Under the pieces are notes generated by a model. It did not search any database. It was given only the letters and a program-made list of their open reading frames with translations, and was not told the origin of the DNA. Made by a program: the position numbers and the translations under genes. A stretch of DNA of 64,000 nt from Chondrus crispus (taxonomy: Eukaryota > Rhodophyta > Florideophyceae > Gigartinales > Gigartinaceae). Shown piece by piece: positions 32,190-43,889 of the stretch (positions are counted from its first letter, which is position 1; each line of letters opens with the position of its first letter). The stretch lies in NCBI RefSeq assembly GCF_000350225.1, contig NW_005178851.1:225685-289684 (forward strand), read 5' to 3'.

Positions 32190-34755
32190 ATGGAAGAGGG
32201 ATCCGCCCCCTCAATTCCATCGCAGCCGGCGAATATGGAGTCAACCGCGTTCCGCACCTCCGAGTTGGCCGCGCTCCGCGTCCCATTCGGCGGCGGTGGC
32301 GCAGGTCTCAGTGACCGCGAACCGTCGCCTGAATTATCAGAAGGCCGCGCACGCGCGATGTATGACCGGATCGCCACGTATATTGAGGAGGTCCGGACCG
32401 CGCTTCGGATCGACGTAACGGACGCCGTATATTCGCGTTGCATGGAAGAACTACGATCCCTTCGCGAAGGGAGGTTTGACCGCGTCTCCCAGTCTCTGGA
32501 TAACCTCCGAGCACTAGTCGATTAACTGCAGACTCGACTGGTGCTCGTCGAGGAATCGCATCTGGACTCCCCCGACGAGTTCGGGAAGGCCGCCCCGAGA
32601 GGACGGCCTCTGCGGGACGTACTGACGCGAGACCTTTTCCTTCCGCGGAGCAGATGCGCGCGTTTGCCCATGTGACCGCGCAGTTAAATTCTACACGACG
32701 AAGTGTTCGTCAGATGGAACGTATCCCGACGGCGACGTCACCGGGAGCCCCACTGTTAGGGCCCGGTGGTACTGTACCTCCGAACGCGTCCGGCGCTCAA
32801 GATGTGGAGCCGGCTGGTGGTGACACCAGTCGGCCCGCACGCGGAGATCGAACAAGGATGGATGCAACTTTCGCGTTCGAAACCCAAGCCCTGCCGCATA
32901 TCGCCGGAGACATGCGGCAGACGCTTCGCGTACCTTACGCGGACGAGACTAGACGCGGGGATACCACCCGGGGATCGAGAGAACCGATTCTCGCTTTTGA
33001 TCCCCGGTGGGGCGGCTATCAGCCCCAGGATCTCACTACGCGTCAGGGCCCGGTAGACGTCCGTACGCTACCGGTGACCCCATTTGGCACATTGGGCCCC
33101 GCGGCCCCCGGGGTCGAGGCGGTCCACACGATGATACAGGAATTTAGCTCCGTAGCTAATTACAGGATGTATCGCCTGGACAACATCTCGACCCTCGTCA
33201 CGTCAGGGGACGCGCGGCGAGTTGCGAAGTATGTGCAGCGTTGTCGTGGGATTCGTCCCACGATGCGCAATTTCGATGGAACAACGCGATTGAGTTACTC
33301 CCCTTCCTGAAAGATGTACGCATTACGTTCAATTCGCAACATCTGACGGAAGGGGTCGCGATTTGCGTCCTCGCGCATTTTCTCGAACGCGACGCGGAAA
33401 GATTATACACAAGCTACACTATGCGCGGAATCCGCGCAGGCCAGCTCCATGACGATGTGAGCTGGCCTGGACTTATTAATCAATTCATCAAGCGCTACCT
33501 CACTGATGACGTACTGGGGGTAGCGCACGATGCCGTCGCGTCGGCTTATCAGAAGCTGCACGAGACGGAAAACGCGTTCGCGGATAGGCTCGAATCGAAC
33601 GCGTTCAAGTGCACCGGGGTATTTACGGAGCAAGCTTTGGCTCATTATTTTGTACGCGGATTGGCTCCGGCGACGCGAGCAGCGGTGGCAGAGACCGTCC
33701 AGAGGTTGCCCGCGAACCAGAAGACGGACTTGTCAATTATCAGACGCATCGCGACCGCAGAAGGAACCACGTTTCGCGCCCGACTCGGACTACCGCTGCC
33801 GGACCCGAAACCGGCAGCGAGGGGAGAGAGAGCCGCCAGGTCGAACGCCACGAGCTCCCCCGCGTCAGCCCTCCACGTTAACGAGGAGGATTGGGAAGCT
33901 GACCCCGTCCTCGTCATGAGAGGCGGGGAGTCTATAGAAGGCCGGCCGTCAACGCCGGCGTCGACGGAGACCACGGGCAGCTTTGCCACCGCGTTCGGGC
34001 ATACCCCAGCGGGGATAGGTGGTCCGGACCACCGCATCGCGGAATTGGACATTTCGCGTCAAAGAGGGGGACGCATAATCTCCTGTGTTCCCCGGCTCAC
34101 CGAGGAAGAGGCTCCTCAGGCGGCGACCTTCGCCTCAGCCGACGGGAGCGCGTACGTCTGCTGGCTGTGCAGAACGCACGGCCACGCCATGTACGCGTGC
34201 CCCTTCCTCGCGCCGGAGCAGCGGATGTTTACCGCGTATCGAAACTACCGGTACCAACTACAGAGGCGTCCAGGGATGAGGAACCTCCTCCAACAGTCGG
34301 TCGCTGGTGACCGTGGTCCGCGTTCGGGCCACACGAATCGCCCTGGAGGAGGCGTCCGTTTCGCCCCTCGCGGAGGAGGATACAGGCGTGAACAACGCGA
34401 TTTCAGACAAGCCGACACGCGATACCCGCGTCAAGATGGAAGAGGAGAACGCCGTCGGTCCAGATTGCCGACAGGGGTACAGAACGCGATAATGTACCTC
34501 CAGGACTGGGCAGGGGATCCGAATCCCCTGCCCCTACAGGAAAGCGAGCGAGAGCCGACTCTCGCCGCCCCCCAGATTTTACAACGTCCGAACGTTGAAA
34601 ATGAACCCCGCGAGGTACCCGAGTACTTCGCGAATGCTGCCGCTCCAGAGTGGGTAGGGCAAGGCCAGCCACTCGAACGGAGGTCCGGAGCCGCTTTGGC
34701 TACAGATAGCGGCGCGAGTAGCACGGATAGTTCAGGTAGCTCAAAAAAAACCTAA
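32190..34755 (+). pseudogene. gag: G4 gag
   Basis: The likely start is ATG 32190 (MEEGSAPSIPSQ). The frame stops at 32523-32525, changes frame by 32654 and again near 33260-33300, after which it is open to 34755. The capsid-like part includes AIELLPFLKDVRITF, GLINQFIKRYLTDD and a YFVRGLAPATRAAV segment comparable to the FIEGL motif of G1 and G3. The nucleocapsid has an intact CCHC knuckle, CWLCRTHGHAMYAC, then an Arg/Gly-rich RNA-binding stretch and a Ser-rich tail. Gag would package element RNA; this copy cannot make the full protein. Confidence 0.85.
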
Positions 34756-34901
34756 AGGCGGTCACGTTTACGCGGTCACGTGAACCGTCTCGCTCTTATA
34801 CCCCCGACCCGTCTATATACCCCTATCAAGGGCGAGGTGAATATTTACCGATAATATTCCCCTCGCTGCAACACGAAGTCACCGAGACCCCCGCCGGTCC
34901 G

Positions 34902-35306
34902 GTGCGAAAACAAGTATTTATCAAACGCGAAATTACCGCGGCTTCCGTAGGCCCGGTACCACTCCACGAACGCGAATATTTCCCGACCGCCGGAGGTCGG
35001 ATGCCACGGAGTCGGATGCCACGGATCCGCCGTGAAGGCACCCGGGCCAGCGAGAGCCCGGTGCAAGAAGAAGAACGCAATGTGCGCGTCGAGAAGGCGC
35101 CGCATGAAGAAGTAACACGTCATCAAGGCGTGGGCCACTCCTTGGCCCAAGGAGTCAAGAGCCGAACGACGAACGCGAGGCCTCGGACCCCGACGGTCAA
35201 GGAAGAAGAACGCGAAGAAGGGGCAAGACGCGACGCCGACGCCCAAAGCGAAATGAACTGGCGCGAACGGCCACGCCTAAGATCGTCGAGGGCGTCGTCT
35301 GTCTGA
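34902..35306 (+). CDS. G4 charged region between gag and protease
   Basis: 134 residues, very rich in Arg, Glu and Lys, with no domain. Its TGA at 35304-35306 overlaps the ATG of the protease frame (TGATG). In G1 a similar charged segment precedes the protease within one ORF, so this is probably the frameshifted N-terminal part of G4 pol and not a separate gene. Confidence 0.5.
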   Translation: MRKQVFIKREITAASVGPVPLHEREYFPTAGGRMPRSRMPRIRREGTRASESPVQEEERNVRVEKAPHEEVTRHQGVGHSLAQGVKSRTTNARPRTPTVKEEEREEGARRDADAQSEMNWRERPRLRSSRASSV

Positions 35307-35905
35307 TGACGTCCAAGATCTGCAATATATTGGGCTCGATAGCTTCTGAGAAGAACGCGTTCAAGCCGTACACTATCGCCGTCGATACGTGTTCTGGCTA
35401 CAATCTGGTGAGGAAGGCCGACCTTCCTTCCGATTGGACGCGACATGCGATACGCGACGCGCCATTGCCAAGGCTGGCCGGAGCAAACAGCAATCCGTTG
35501 AGGCTGAGCGCAGTGGTCCGCTTGGTTGTCCGGATTCGGAACACGATGTTCCGAGTCCCGTTCGTCGTCGCGGACCAACTGGCTGTTCCTGTGCTTCTGG
35601 GCACCGCTTTCATTGACGCGCATGTCCGGAGCATCGACATAGAAGCCCAGAGGCTCGAGCTCGGGCATGGGGGCGCCGTGGCCATCGTGAACGCGAAGGG
35701 GGAGCCGTCTCCCCCTACAAGGCGACATGGACGCGAGACAAACCGCGCAGAAGTACGCGAAGAAACCCAGCACCCGATTCGGATCGCACGCTGGGTAAAT
35801 GTCCCCGTTATGTCGCAAGTTTGGGTGCGCGTGACGACGGCGGGGAGAGGCCTGGTATTTTTGGAGCTCAAGCCGTCGCTGCAGCACCGGCACGGGTGCC
35901 GCTGA
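35306..35905 (+). pseudogene. pol: G4 aspartic protease region
   Basis: It aligns with the G1 and G3 proteases across the active-site region and the PVLLGTAFID segment. The active-site triad is altered: AVDTCSGYNLV has DTC (codons 35384-35392) where G1 and G3 have DTG. Loss of the conserved Gly should impair the catalytic loop, so the enzyme is probably inactive. The frame runs into a stop at 35903-35905; the RT frame takes over at about 35870-35900. Confidence 0.8.
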
Positions 35906-38900
35906 CCAACGGAGTCGCGGAAGTGCTACTAAACCAGGTCTTCGAGGTTATGGTCGCGAATTTTTCGCGTCAGGTACGACGATTGCCGAAACATACAGTC
36001 GTCGGATACGCGAAACGGAACCCTCTTGCCATCCTGACACCGAAGCGTCGGGTGGCCGAGGAGATCGCGCACGCGTTGCACATTTCCAACTTGGACGGCC
36101 AAGAAGGAAAATTAGGAGCAGGACGGCCTGACTCCACCGCGAATAAGAACGCGAACAAGAACGCGGACGAGGAGGACGCGGGGTACCAAAATTTCGCGGA
36201 AGATACCGGACGCGTACAATATAAGGATACCAAGTCGGACGCGGAAGATTGGGAAAAGGAGATTGATCTATCACATGTGAAGGACGACAAATTACACGTA
36301 CAGGTGCTTGAGATGCTACGCAAACACTCAAGTTTGTGGAGCGGGTCGCTCGGAATGATCCGAGCGACAGAACACCGCATCCCACTTGAGCCCGGCACGA
36401 AGCCGATACGTGCCATGCCCTACCGCAAAGGGCCCGCGATGCGTGAAATGGTCGCGAAAGAAGTGAAGAAAATGTTAAACGCGGGAGTGATAGAGCCCGC
36501 GAATACGGAGTGGGCGTCCCCGGTCGTCCTTGTCCCAAAGAAGGACGGTAGTTTACGCTTCTGTGTGGACTACCGTCGCTTGAACGCGAAAACGCTGGCG
36601 GATTTGTATCCGCTTCCGCGTATGGACGACTGTATTGATTCATTGGGAGACGTGGCTGTGTTCACTACGCTGGACTGTAACTCAGGATATTGGAAGATTC
36701 CGGTCGCGCCGGAAGACCGCGACAAAACTACTTCCACCACCCATATGGGAACGTTCCAACATTTGCGGATGCCATTCGGGTTACGCGGAGTTCCAGCCAC
36801 TTTTCAACGCGCGCTGGATATAATTCTATCACGCGTACGATGGCAGATTTGCCTAGTGTATCTAGACAACGTTATCGTCTTTTCGCGTACGCACGCGGAG
36901 CACGCGAAACATTTGGACACGATTCTGGGACGTCTGAGAAGTGCCGGCATTTCTCTCAAGTTGAAGAAATGCAGCTTCTTTCAGCCACGCGCACACTACC
37001 TAGGGCATGTGATATCTCCAGGGAAGTTAAGCGTGGCAGAAACCGCAGCGGACGCGTTCAAGACATTTACATTTCCCCGAACGTTGACACAAGTCAGGTC
37101 ATTTCTCGGGACATGTAATGTCTACTGCCGCTTTGTGCAGGGGTTCGCGAAAATCGCGCGCCCCCTCACCGATATGACGCGGAAAGACGCGGATCCGGAC
37201 TACGATAAACCGACCGCGGCTCAGGTTCAGGCGTTCAAAGAGCTCAAGGCGCGGATGATTGCGCCCCCCATTCTCGCGTTCCCGAGATACGGACGGCCGT
37301 ATATGATTGATACTGACGCAAGCGCGTATCAACTGGGGTGCACGCTTTTACAAGAGCACGACGGGACCAACGATTGGCGTCCCGTCGGCTATTGGTCGTA
37401 TTCTCTAAACGATAGTGAGCGGAACTACAGTGCAACTGAACGCGAATGTTTCGCCGTAGTGTGGGCCGTCCGCACACTACGGCCCTACATTGAGGGAACC
37501 AAATTTACCGTGAGGACAGACCATGACGCGTTACGATGGCTGATGTCCCGCACAGAAATCTCCGGCCGACTGACGCGTTGGCGACTACGGTTAGCGGAGT
37601 ATGACTTCACAATCCAATACAGACCTGGACACGTTCATCAAGTACCCGACGCACTGTCGCGTCTCATTTCCCCGAGGACCGCCGACGATCCTCGGAAGGC
37701 CGTCGAGGTGGATGACGACATTCCCACCTTCGACGGCACTACCGTACGCGATGTGTCAGATGAATTACGCGACCATACTTGTACCGCGAAATGCGACCAC
37801 AAGAGCGACCACGTGTTCGTCACAACGCGAAACAAGGCGAGGAGAAGGAGAAAAGCGCGTTCACGCGACGGGCCAGTGGGCGACGAAGAAGCCCCAGCTT
37901 TACAAGAACGCGGCAACCTATGGGCTGAGATAGAAGAACTCGACGCGGTGGAAATTGAACGCACTCAAGAACCAGGAATTGACGCGTCAGGCCCCCAGGT
38001 CGCTCCTCCACAGGACGACCTGCCGGCCCCTTTCACCATGGAGGAGATAGCCGAGGAGCAACGCGTCGACGATTTCTGCCAAACCGTACTGGCCAGACAG
38101 TCGGAAAGTCGCGACTCCGCGTTCTTTGAGGACCACCAAGGGGTTTTGAAGCGCAAGCACCCCTACGATCCTGAAATCGTTCAAGTGGTGGTCCCTCAGT
38201 CACTACGCGCGCGCGTCTGTTGCGGCTCTGCCATGACCCCGCCATCGCGGGACATCCGGGGCAGAACCGCATGTATCACGCGCTCCGACGCTGGTATTAC
38301 TGGCCACATTTGGCCGCGGACGTGGCAGCGACAGTACGCGGATGCCGGACATGCGCGAAGAATCGCGTCAAACTCCGAAAACATCTCAACCAGCTGAGAT
38401 TATTCCCTGCTACGCGTCCATTGGAGAGCCTCGCGATAGACATTCTTGGACTGCTTCCGAAGACCAAGGGAAGAAAACAATACCTTCTGATAATAACGGA
38501 CCGGTTCACAAAGTTAACTCAAGTCGTCGCCTTGAGGACAGTGACCGCGTACACAGTGGCGACCGCGTTTTGTGACGCGTGGGTTTTCAAGTACGGCATT
38601 CCGCGTTCGCTGTTGTCCGATAATGGACCTCAAATTAACGCAAAGTTCTTCTACAGCGCGTGCCGGATCCTATGGATTACGAACTTGTATACGTCCGCGT
38701 ACCATCCTTAGACTAACGGCCAAGTGGAGCGCTACAACCGTACTATCGCGTCTATGTTGCGTAACTACGTCAACGAACACCAAGACGATTGGGATGTGTA
38801 CTTGGGGCCATTAACTTACGCGTACAACTCCCACGTACACAGGTCTACGCGTACGACCCCATTCGAGCTTGTACTCAGCCGACCTCCCCCAGAATTTTCG

Positions 38901-39524
38901 CTTCGAAGGACAGAGGGGAACGCGCCCCTTCCGGATAGAAAAACGCATCGCGCGGAGTTCCTTAAGAAACTGGACGAGACAATTCAGAAGGCATATAGCA
39001 GCCTGCGACGAACGCCGGCTCGCTACAAACGCGATTTCGACAAACGCGTGAGACGCGTAAACACGCGAGTCAAGCCTGAAAATTATGTATACCTCGACCC
39101 TACGGACGGAGCGAAGACATCAAATAAGCTGGCGTCACCAGCCGTGGGACCTTACCGCGTCCTCGCGAATGACCAACGTACCATCACGATTGATCGTGAT
39201 GGGGTCACAGAACGCGTGTCCGCTGATAGGTGTGTGTACGCGCCACCACCTGTGGATGCACCACGGGCAAGCACAACCGCGCTGGGTGACCTGGCTGACA
39301 AGGTCACCACGGGGACACAGTACGCGGTGGACCGGCTTCTTGATCATCGCGTAATGGAAAACGGGACCGCGGAGTTCAAGGTGAAGTGGGCAGACTACGA
39401 GGATCCCACGTGGACAGCAAGGACACATATCCCCGAAGAACTCGTCTCGCGTTACGCGAGCCGACTACGCGCACGCACGGGTAGGGACCTGACAACCGAG
39501 TTGAACGCGGACGTTCAACCTTAA
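35821..39524 (+). pseudogene. pol: G4 pol: RT, RNase H, integrase, chromodomain
   Basis: It is closely similar to G2 pol. RT has FCVDYRRLN, but the catalytic YLDD is YLDN (36859-36870), which removes a metal-binding Asp. RNase H (MIDTDASAYQLG) follows. The frame shifts at about 38215 in the integrase zinc region and has TAG at 38709-38711 just before TNGQVERYNRT. The integrase acidic residues are otherwise present (AIDILG, LLSDNGPQI). The C terminus has a short chromodomain (YAVDRLLDHR...FKVKWADYEDPTWTARTHI) and ends LNADVQP. Codon use favours GCG, ACG and CGC more than in G2, giving frequent ACGCG. Confidence 0.92.
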
Positions 39525-42149
39525 GGGGGGGCCCTCAACCGCTTTCTGACGCATCACGTTCGAAGCAATTCAGAGAAACGAAGGACGCGTGCCCCTCGGC
39601 AGAGTCGACAGTCAAGAAAGAATTGGACCCTGAGCAGCCGTTCAAATGAGGAGGACGAACGCGGACTGTATTCGCAAAAACCAGAACGCTGAAGATACCA
39701 TACCAAACGCCGGAACGAGACGGTTGACGTCGGAATAATATGCAAGGTGAGATGGAACACTGGGTCCGCAGACAGACAGCAGAGAGCACAGTACACGCGC
39801 AATGAAGCTCCACGCTCGGCAGGGCTACTATACCTATGCTGACTCCAGACCTCTGCAATGGAGTACTGAAGCATAGAACACGCCGTGGAAACCCCACGAT
39901 CAGTAGCGGGACAAACGACGCGACGCCCGACGCGCAGAGATACACACGCGCAAGAAGAACCATACAGATAGGCGCCAGAACTTAGACGTGAGACGCTGCA
40001 AGTCACGAGACGAGCCAACGCCTCATGAATGGGCAAGAGATGACGTTCGGTACTGTGCGCTTGCGTGCAGTGGCCAAGCCGCCGCCACCAGGCGGAAATT
40101 TAATGAGAAAATAGCTCGGATGACGCGGTCAGCGACATGGCGTACACTGGCGCCCCGTACTCGGGACACAAAATTCTGGGTAGCTCGCACCGCGCTGCGA
40201 TCCAGGCGGCCGACGCCCCTCCTCGCCACCACGTCCTTGGACATCATGGGTACGAACCCTGTGGACGATCGTGCAGTCTCGGCCGAACTGAACGCGAAAC
40301 GGCCGCGCAGACGCGATCGTCGAGAGAACGCGGTCAGGACGCGACCTCACAAAGCAAGCGCACTATGAACGCGGACTTCTCCTGAAATTATTCATGGGTA
40401 CGGACCCTGTGGACTATCGCGCAGCCGCGGCTGAATTGGACGCGACATGGCCGCGCAGACGCGATCGTCCCGCAAGCGCTACCTAAGTCACTCAGGTGCA
40501 CATCAGCGGGGCGGGACGCCTCTCCAATCGCGCACGACCCCTTCGGGGGCCACTGACTCTGACTTATCTGTCATCTTTGCGAACCGCGCACGCGAAGCAG
40601 AAGTTCGTCGCGCGACAACCAATATGAGTTACGTCCACACCCTTGGGGCATGAACAACGGGAAGAGAAGAAAAGACTAGAAGACTGTCGCGCGACGAACA
40701 AGAGATGAATAAGACTGCCGCTCAACGGGGCAGAGGCCAAGTGGCCATAGAAGATACCAAGGAATGGCGCACTCTTACCACCGCAAGCAAGACCCTTACA
40801 AGAAAGCCGCCATCCACACCACGTCCGGATCGTTCCCGGCTACTCGGACACCCCCCTGACGGCATAACTCTACCCTCGACCGACACCCTTGCCGCCTGTT
40901 ACCACGCGGCATGCCACCTGATCAACCAAGCGTCGCCCAAGCACAGATCCTCGCTCGCAAGCGCACAGTTGCAGCACAGCCCGACTCGTTGCTGCGGACT
41001 CGCAAGGATCAGAAAGATCAATATAGTTTGCCAATGTGCTCGAAACCCCGCTCCACCAAGGAGCAAGGCCAACTCCCCGCAAGCGGCGTGTACGCCTCTG
41101 TGAACCGGTGACGTGACGCCTTTCGTCTCGTGGGTCCCGAAGATCCGTGCCAATTCTTTCATGCCTTCTTATCCTACTCTCCGAAGGCCAACCTAAGGAG
41201 AACACCGTGGCATGGTTTCTGCCATAACCGACGCCATGTCAAGAGAGCAATGGCGCACTCTATGACAAACGATCCCCATATTGACCGCATTCGTGACCCA
41301 CAAGCATATCCCATTAATAGAAATTGCGCAACCCCACGGATCGCCCCTTGAGAGCTCAAGGAAATCGCCCTGTTTCGGGAAAGCATGGTCACTGCCGCTA
41401 GCAAGGCTACAGAGATCGTCACGCGCCGAGCGCGCGGGGCTCCCGCGTGCTCGTTGGACGATCTTCGCGTCGGACGGACCCAGCGCGACGTCACCGAGGT
41501 CGCTGCAGTAAGATGGTGGCGGACCTTGGGAGGCGCATGAACAGGAAGCCGATGTGATGGAGCGACCTCCCATAGAGGGGTAAACCGGGGGCGGGCCCAG
41601 ACAGTAATGTACGCAAGGAAGGGGAAGCGTGAGTCTCGCAAGACCGCGTAGTATCTTATGACGGCCCGGGAAATGTTGGAGAATTACGGGACGGTCGTTT
41701 CATAGCTCGCCAGGAGCGCAAGGGCGATCGCAAACGGGCACCAGACGTCCTGCCTCAGTTTTAAGAACAGAAAGTGGTAGATAAGAGGGACGGGAAGTCG
41801 CGTCTAGTCGAGACAGCGCTGATGATCTATGGAGAAAACGCTGCGGTTAAGCGCACATCCCTCTCTTTTGTAAGGGCGAACGCGCGCGGAGCGAGACAAG
41901 ATGTTGGTGCCTTACCATGGAGGACAGACGGGTGCCCTGGCTGCCTACCAGCTGCTCCAGTACAAAGACGAGGATCGATCTGTACCCTATCGCCGAGAAG
42001 GAAAGAGGAAGAAGCGCCCCGGATACACGCATTACATGCGTGTCGATAACATGTGGGGGGCGTGTAGAAGTGCCGCCTGTGCCGCTATGACGGACTCAGA
42101 ATCCACACAACCTTTGAGCGTCTACAGGTTCTCCATACCACCCGCGGCT
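39525..42149. other. unassigned region after G4 pol
   Basis: The first part is probably G4 3' untranslated DNA, as it weakly resembles the DNA after G2 pol. A roughly 90-bp unit occurs twice (about 40243-40333 and 40391-40483). No gene with recognisable domains was found; open frames are short. No LTR edge was seen. Confidence 0.5.
40243..40483. repeat. imperfect direct duplication, two units
   Basis: Two units of about 90 bp, starting 148 bp apart, share CATGGGTACG, ACCCTGTGGAC and GGCCGCGCAGACGCGATCGTC with about 15-20% differences. Confidence 0.65.
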
Positions 42150-42735
42150 TGTCCGTGGGGACGGCGAACAGCCACATGTACCACTCCAGCCGAAAAGATG
42201 AGATTCTCGAGCTCAGAAAAGGCCTCGATGTCACGACGACTAAGGAGAGAAAGAGCTCGCTGGAGCGCAACGTAGCCGCTATGATACTCGGAAAGGATGC
42301 CTCGCCTCTTTTCACCAATGTCGTAGTGAACACAGCAGGAGATCTCTATGAAAAAGCTTGTTTACCTCTACATCATCAACTACGTACAAGCCAAACCAGA
42401 CCTTGCCATTCTTATTGCAACACTCCTATCAAGGATGCCGTCGATCCAAACCCTGTCATAAGAGCCCTCGCAATACGCACGAGGGCACTGATTTCGTTGG
42501 AGAAGATCAGAGAATAATTATGCGATCCACTGCATCCTGCTCTCAACGATCGAGACCCGTATGTGAGGAAAACCGTGGCAGTCTGTGTTGCCAAGTTGTA
42601 TGATACCAACCCTACCGCCACAGTGGAGGAGGGCTTTATAACAGATCTACAAGAATTACTTGCCGATGGAAATCCGATGGTCGTTTCTAATGCCGCCGCG
42701 GCCTGGTCAGAAATTGCAAGCGCCTCAAACACCCC
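42150..42735 (+). pseudogene. beta-adaptin (AP complex large subunit), N-terminal fragment
   Basis: Beta-adaptins are large subunits of the AP-1/AP-2 clathrin adaptors. The fragment matches the N-terminal trunk: KDEILELRKGL at the start; LVYLYIINYVQAKPDLAILIA in a second frame (42352-42425); then DPNPVIRALAIRT, LCDPLHPALNDRDPYVRKT and NPMVVSNAAAAWSEI. Lesions are a pair of frameshifts around 42350 and 42425 and TAA at 42515-42517, where a Tyr codon is expected. It ends at about 42735 without the rest of the protein. No intron is visible. It lies outside T1, 750 bp from its left edge. It could be captured by another element or be the remnant of a host locus broken by insertions. Confidence 0.9.
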
Positions 42736-43498
42736 TACCCTTCTTCCCCTTACCTCCAACTTCGGTGTCGATGGCAGAAAGCGTTGCCCTCCTTCAGAAA
42801 ATGGGGAATGGCCACTCTCTAGCCGGCGCTGGATCAGGTATGAGAACGACTACCACGACAGAGAGGCGATACGTTCGTGGTTCGAACCACCATGTCCGCG
42901 GAGAGATTCTCTTTGGGAAGGCGACTCAGAGTGCACGGGAGACGAAACCACGGTTCAGGAGCACCGCAGCTGGGCTCTCGCCGAAAAGAAAGGACGTCTC
43001 TTGCACTCAAGATGGGGGTTGAACAGACTCTGAAGAAAGAAAGGAGCGGACAAAAAAATGGATTGAGAAAGTATCCAGCGGGAAGACGCTGGGTAGAAGT
43101 ACGCACCGCCCTGTAAGGCAAAGCAACGCGACTGAGAGTAGCAAGGCTTGCGCAACGACGAGCGCGAAAGGCCCATTAAGCCTCGGAATGGCATGACGAG
43201 GAGGCTTGAGCTCCACTGGGAAGGCCGTCGCTAGGTGGATCCTGGAAGGAAGGCAGGGCGCAGACCTTCCCTAAGGTACCAATCGCGTTTCAATTGCGAT
43301 GCACGATGTTCGACACCCGCAACAATTCGCTGAAGAAAAGCGGGGTTCGGCAGTACAGTTGTTCGCTGCAAAGTACGCTTCATGCCAGCATAACAGTGCA
43401 TCATTCATGGCCGGGTCCTCTTTTAATTGTCACGTGCATGACCGCAATAGGGAATGTGCATGACTGTCCCAGCGCGCCGTGAGCCCTGACGTTGCCCC
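42736..43498. other. no gene seen between beta-adaptin fragment and T1
   Basis: Several overlapping short open frames have no recognisable domain. A palindromic GTGGTTCGAACCAC at about 42878-42891 resembles a tRNA T-loop by chance. Confidence 0.5.
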
Positions 43499-43889
43499 AT
43501 ACAACAGTGATTGGTTATTAAAAAAAAATTCCTTCTTAAAAAGAACTGCGTTGGAATATTGCGTAAGCCGAATTTAAGCTTATTTATGGCTTTTAGACAC
43601 AGGTCGCTAATTCTGGAGTGTATATTTATTCTTTGCGCACTGCAGCAAAGTGTGTAATTTTGTGAAACTGTGAAATTCACGGTTTCAAAGAGCGGATAAC
43701 TCCTTGGAGTCATTATGTAGATCAATCTACTCTGCGTTTATGTCCATGACCTACAGATTCGACAATCTTGACCCATGAAGTGCGGAGGCAATGATCCATG
43801 ATATGGTGCCGCGCCTCGCGATCGGATGCGTATGAAAATTTGGTTTGAGAGCTCATTCAAGAACTAAACAGACCACCCCTCTTTTCTAG

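Larger units (their letters stand above)
31492..39524 (+). mobile_element. G4: Ty3/gypsy chromovirus, 3' LTR not found
   Basis: The element has a 5' LTR (31492-32113), primer-binding site, gag, protease and pol through the chromodomain. It is inserted in the LTR1 fragment; the base run GTAGA (31487-31491) is the expected target duplication. It belongs with G2. The 3' LTR, which should start TGTAGCATAA, was not seen anywhere to the right, so the 3' end is deleted, split by later insertions or beyond 64000. Confidence 0.88.

Noticed and set aside
42868-42891. tRNA-like GGTTCGAACC motif
   Set aside because: It is a short palindrome with no acceptor stem or anticodon arm at the right distances.
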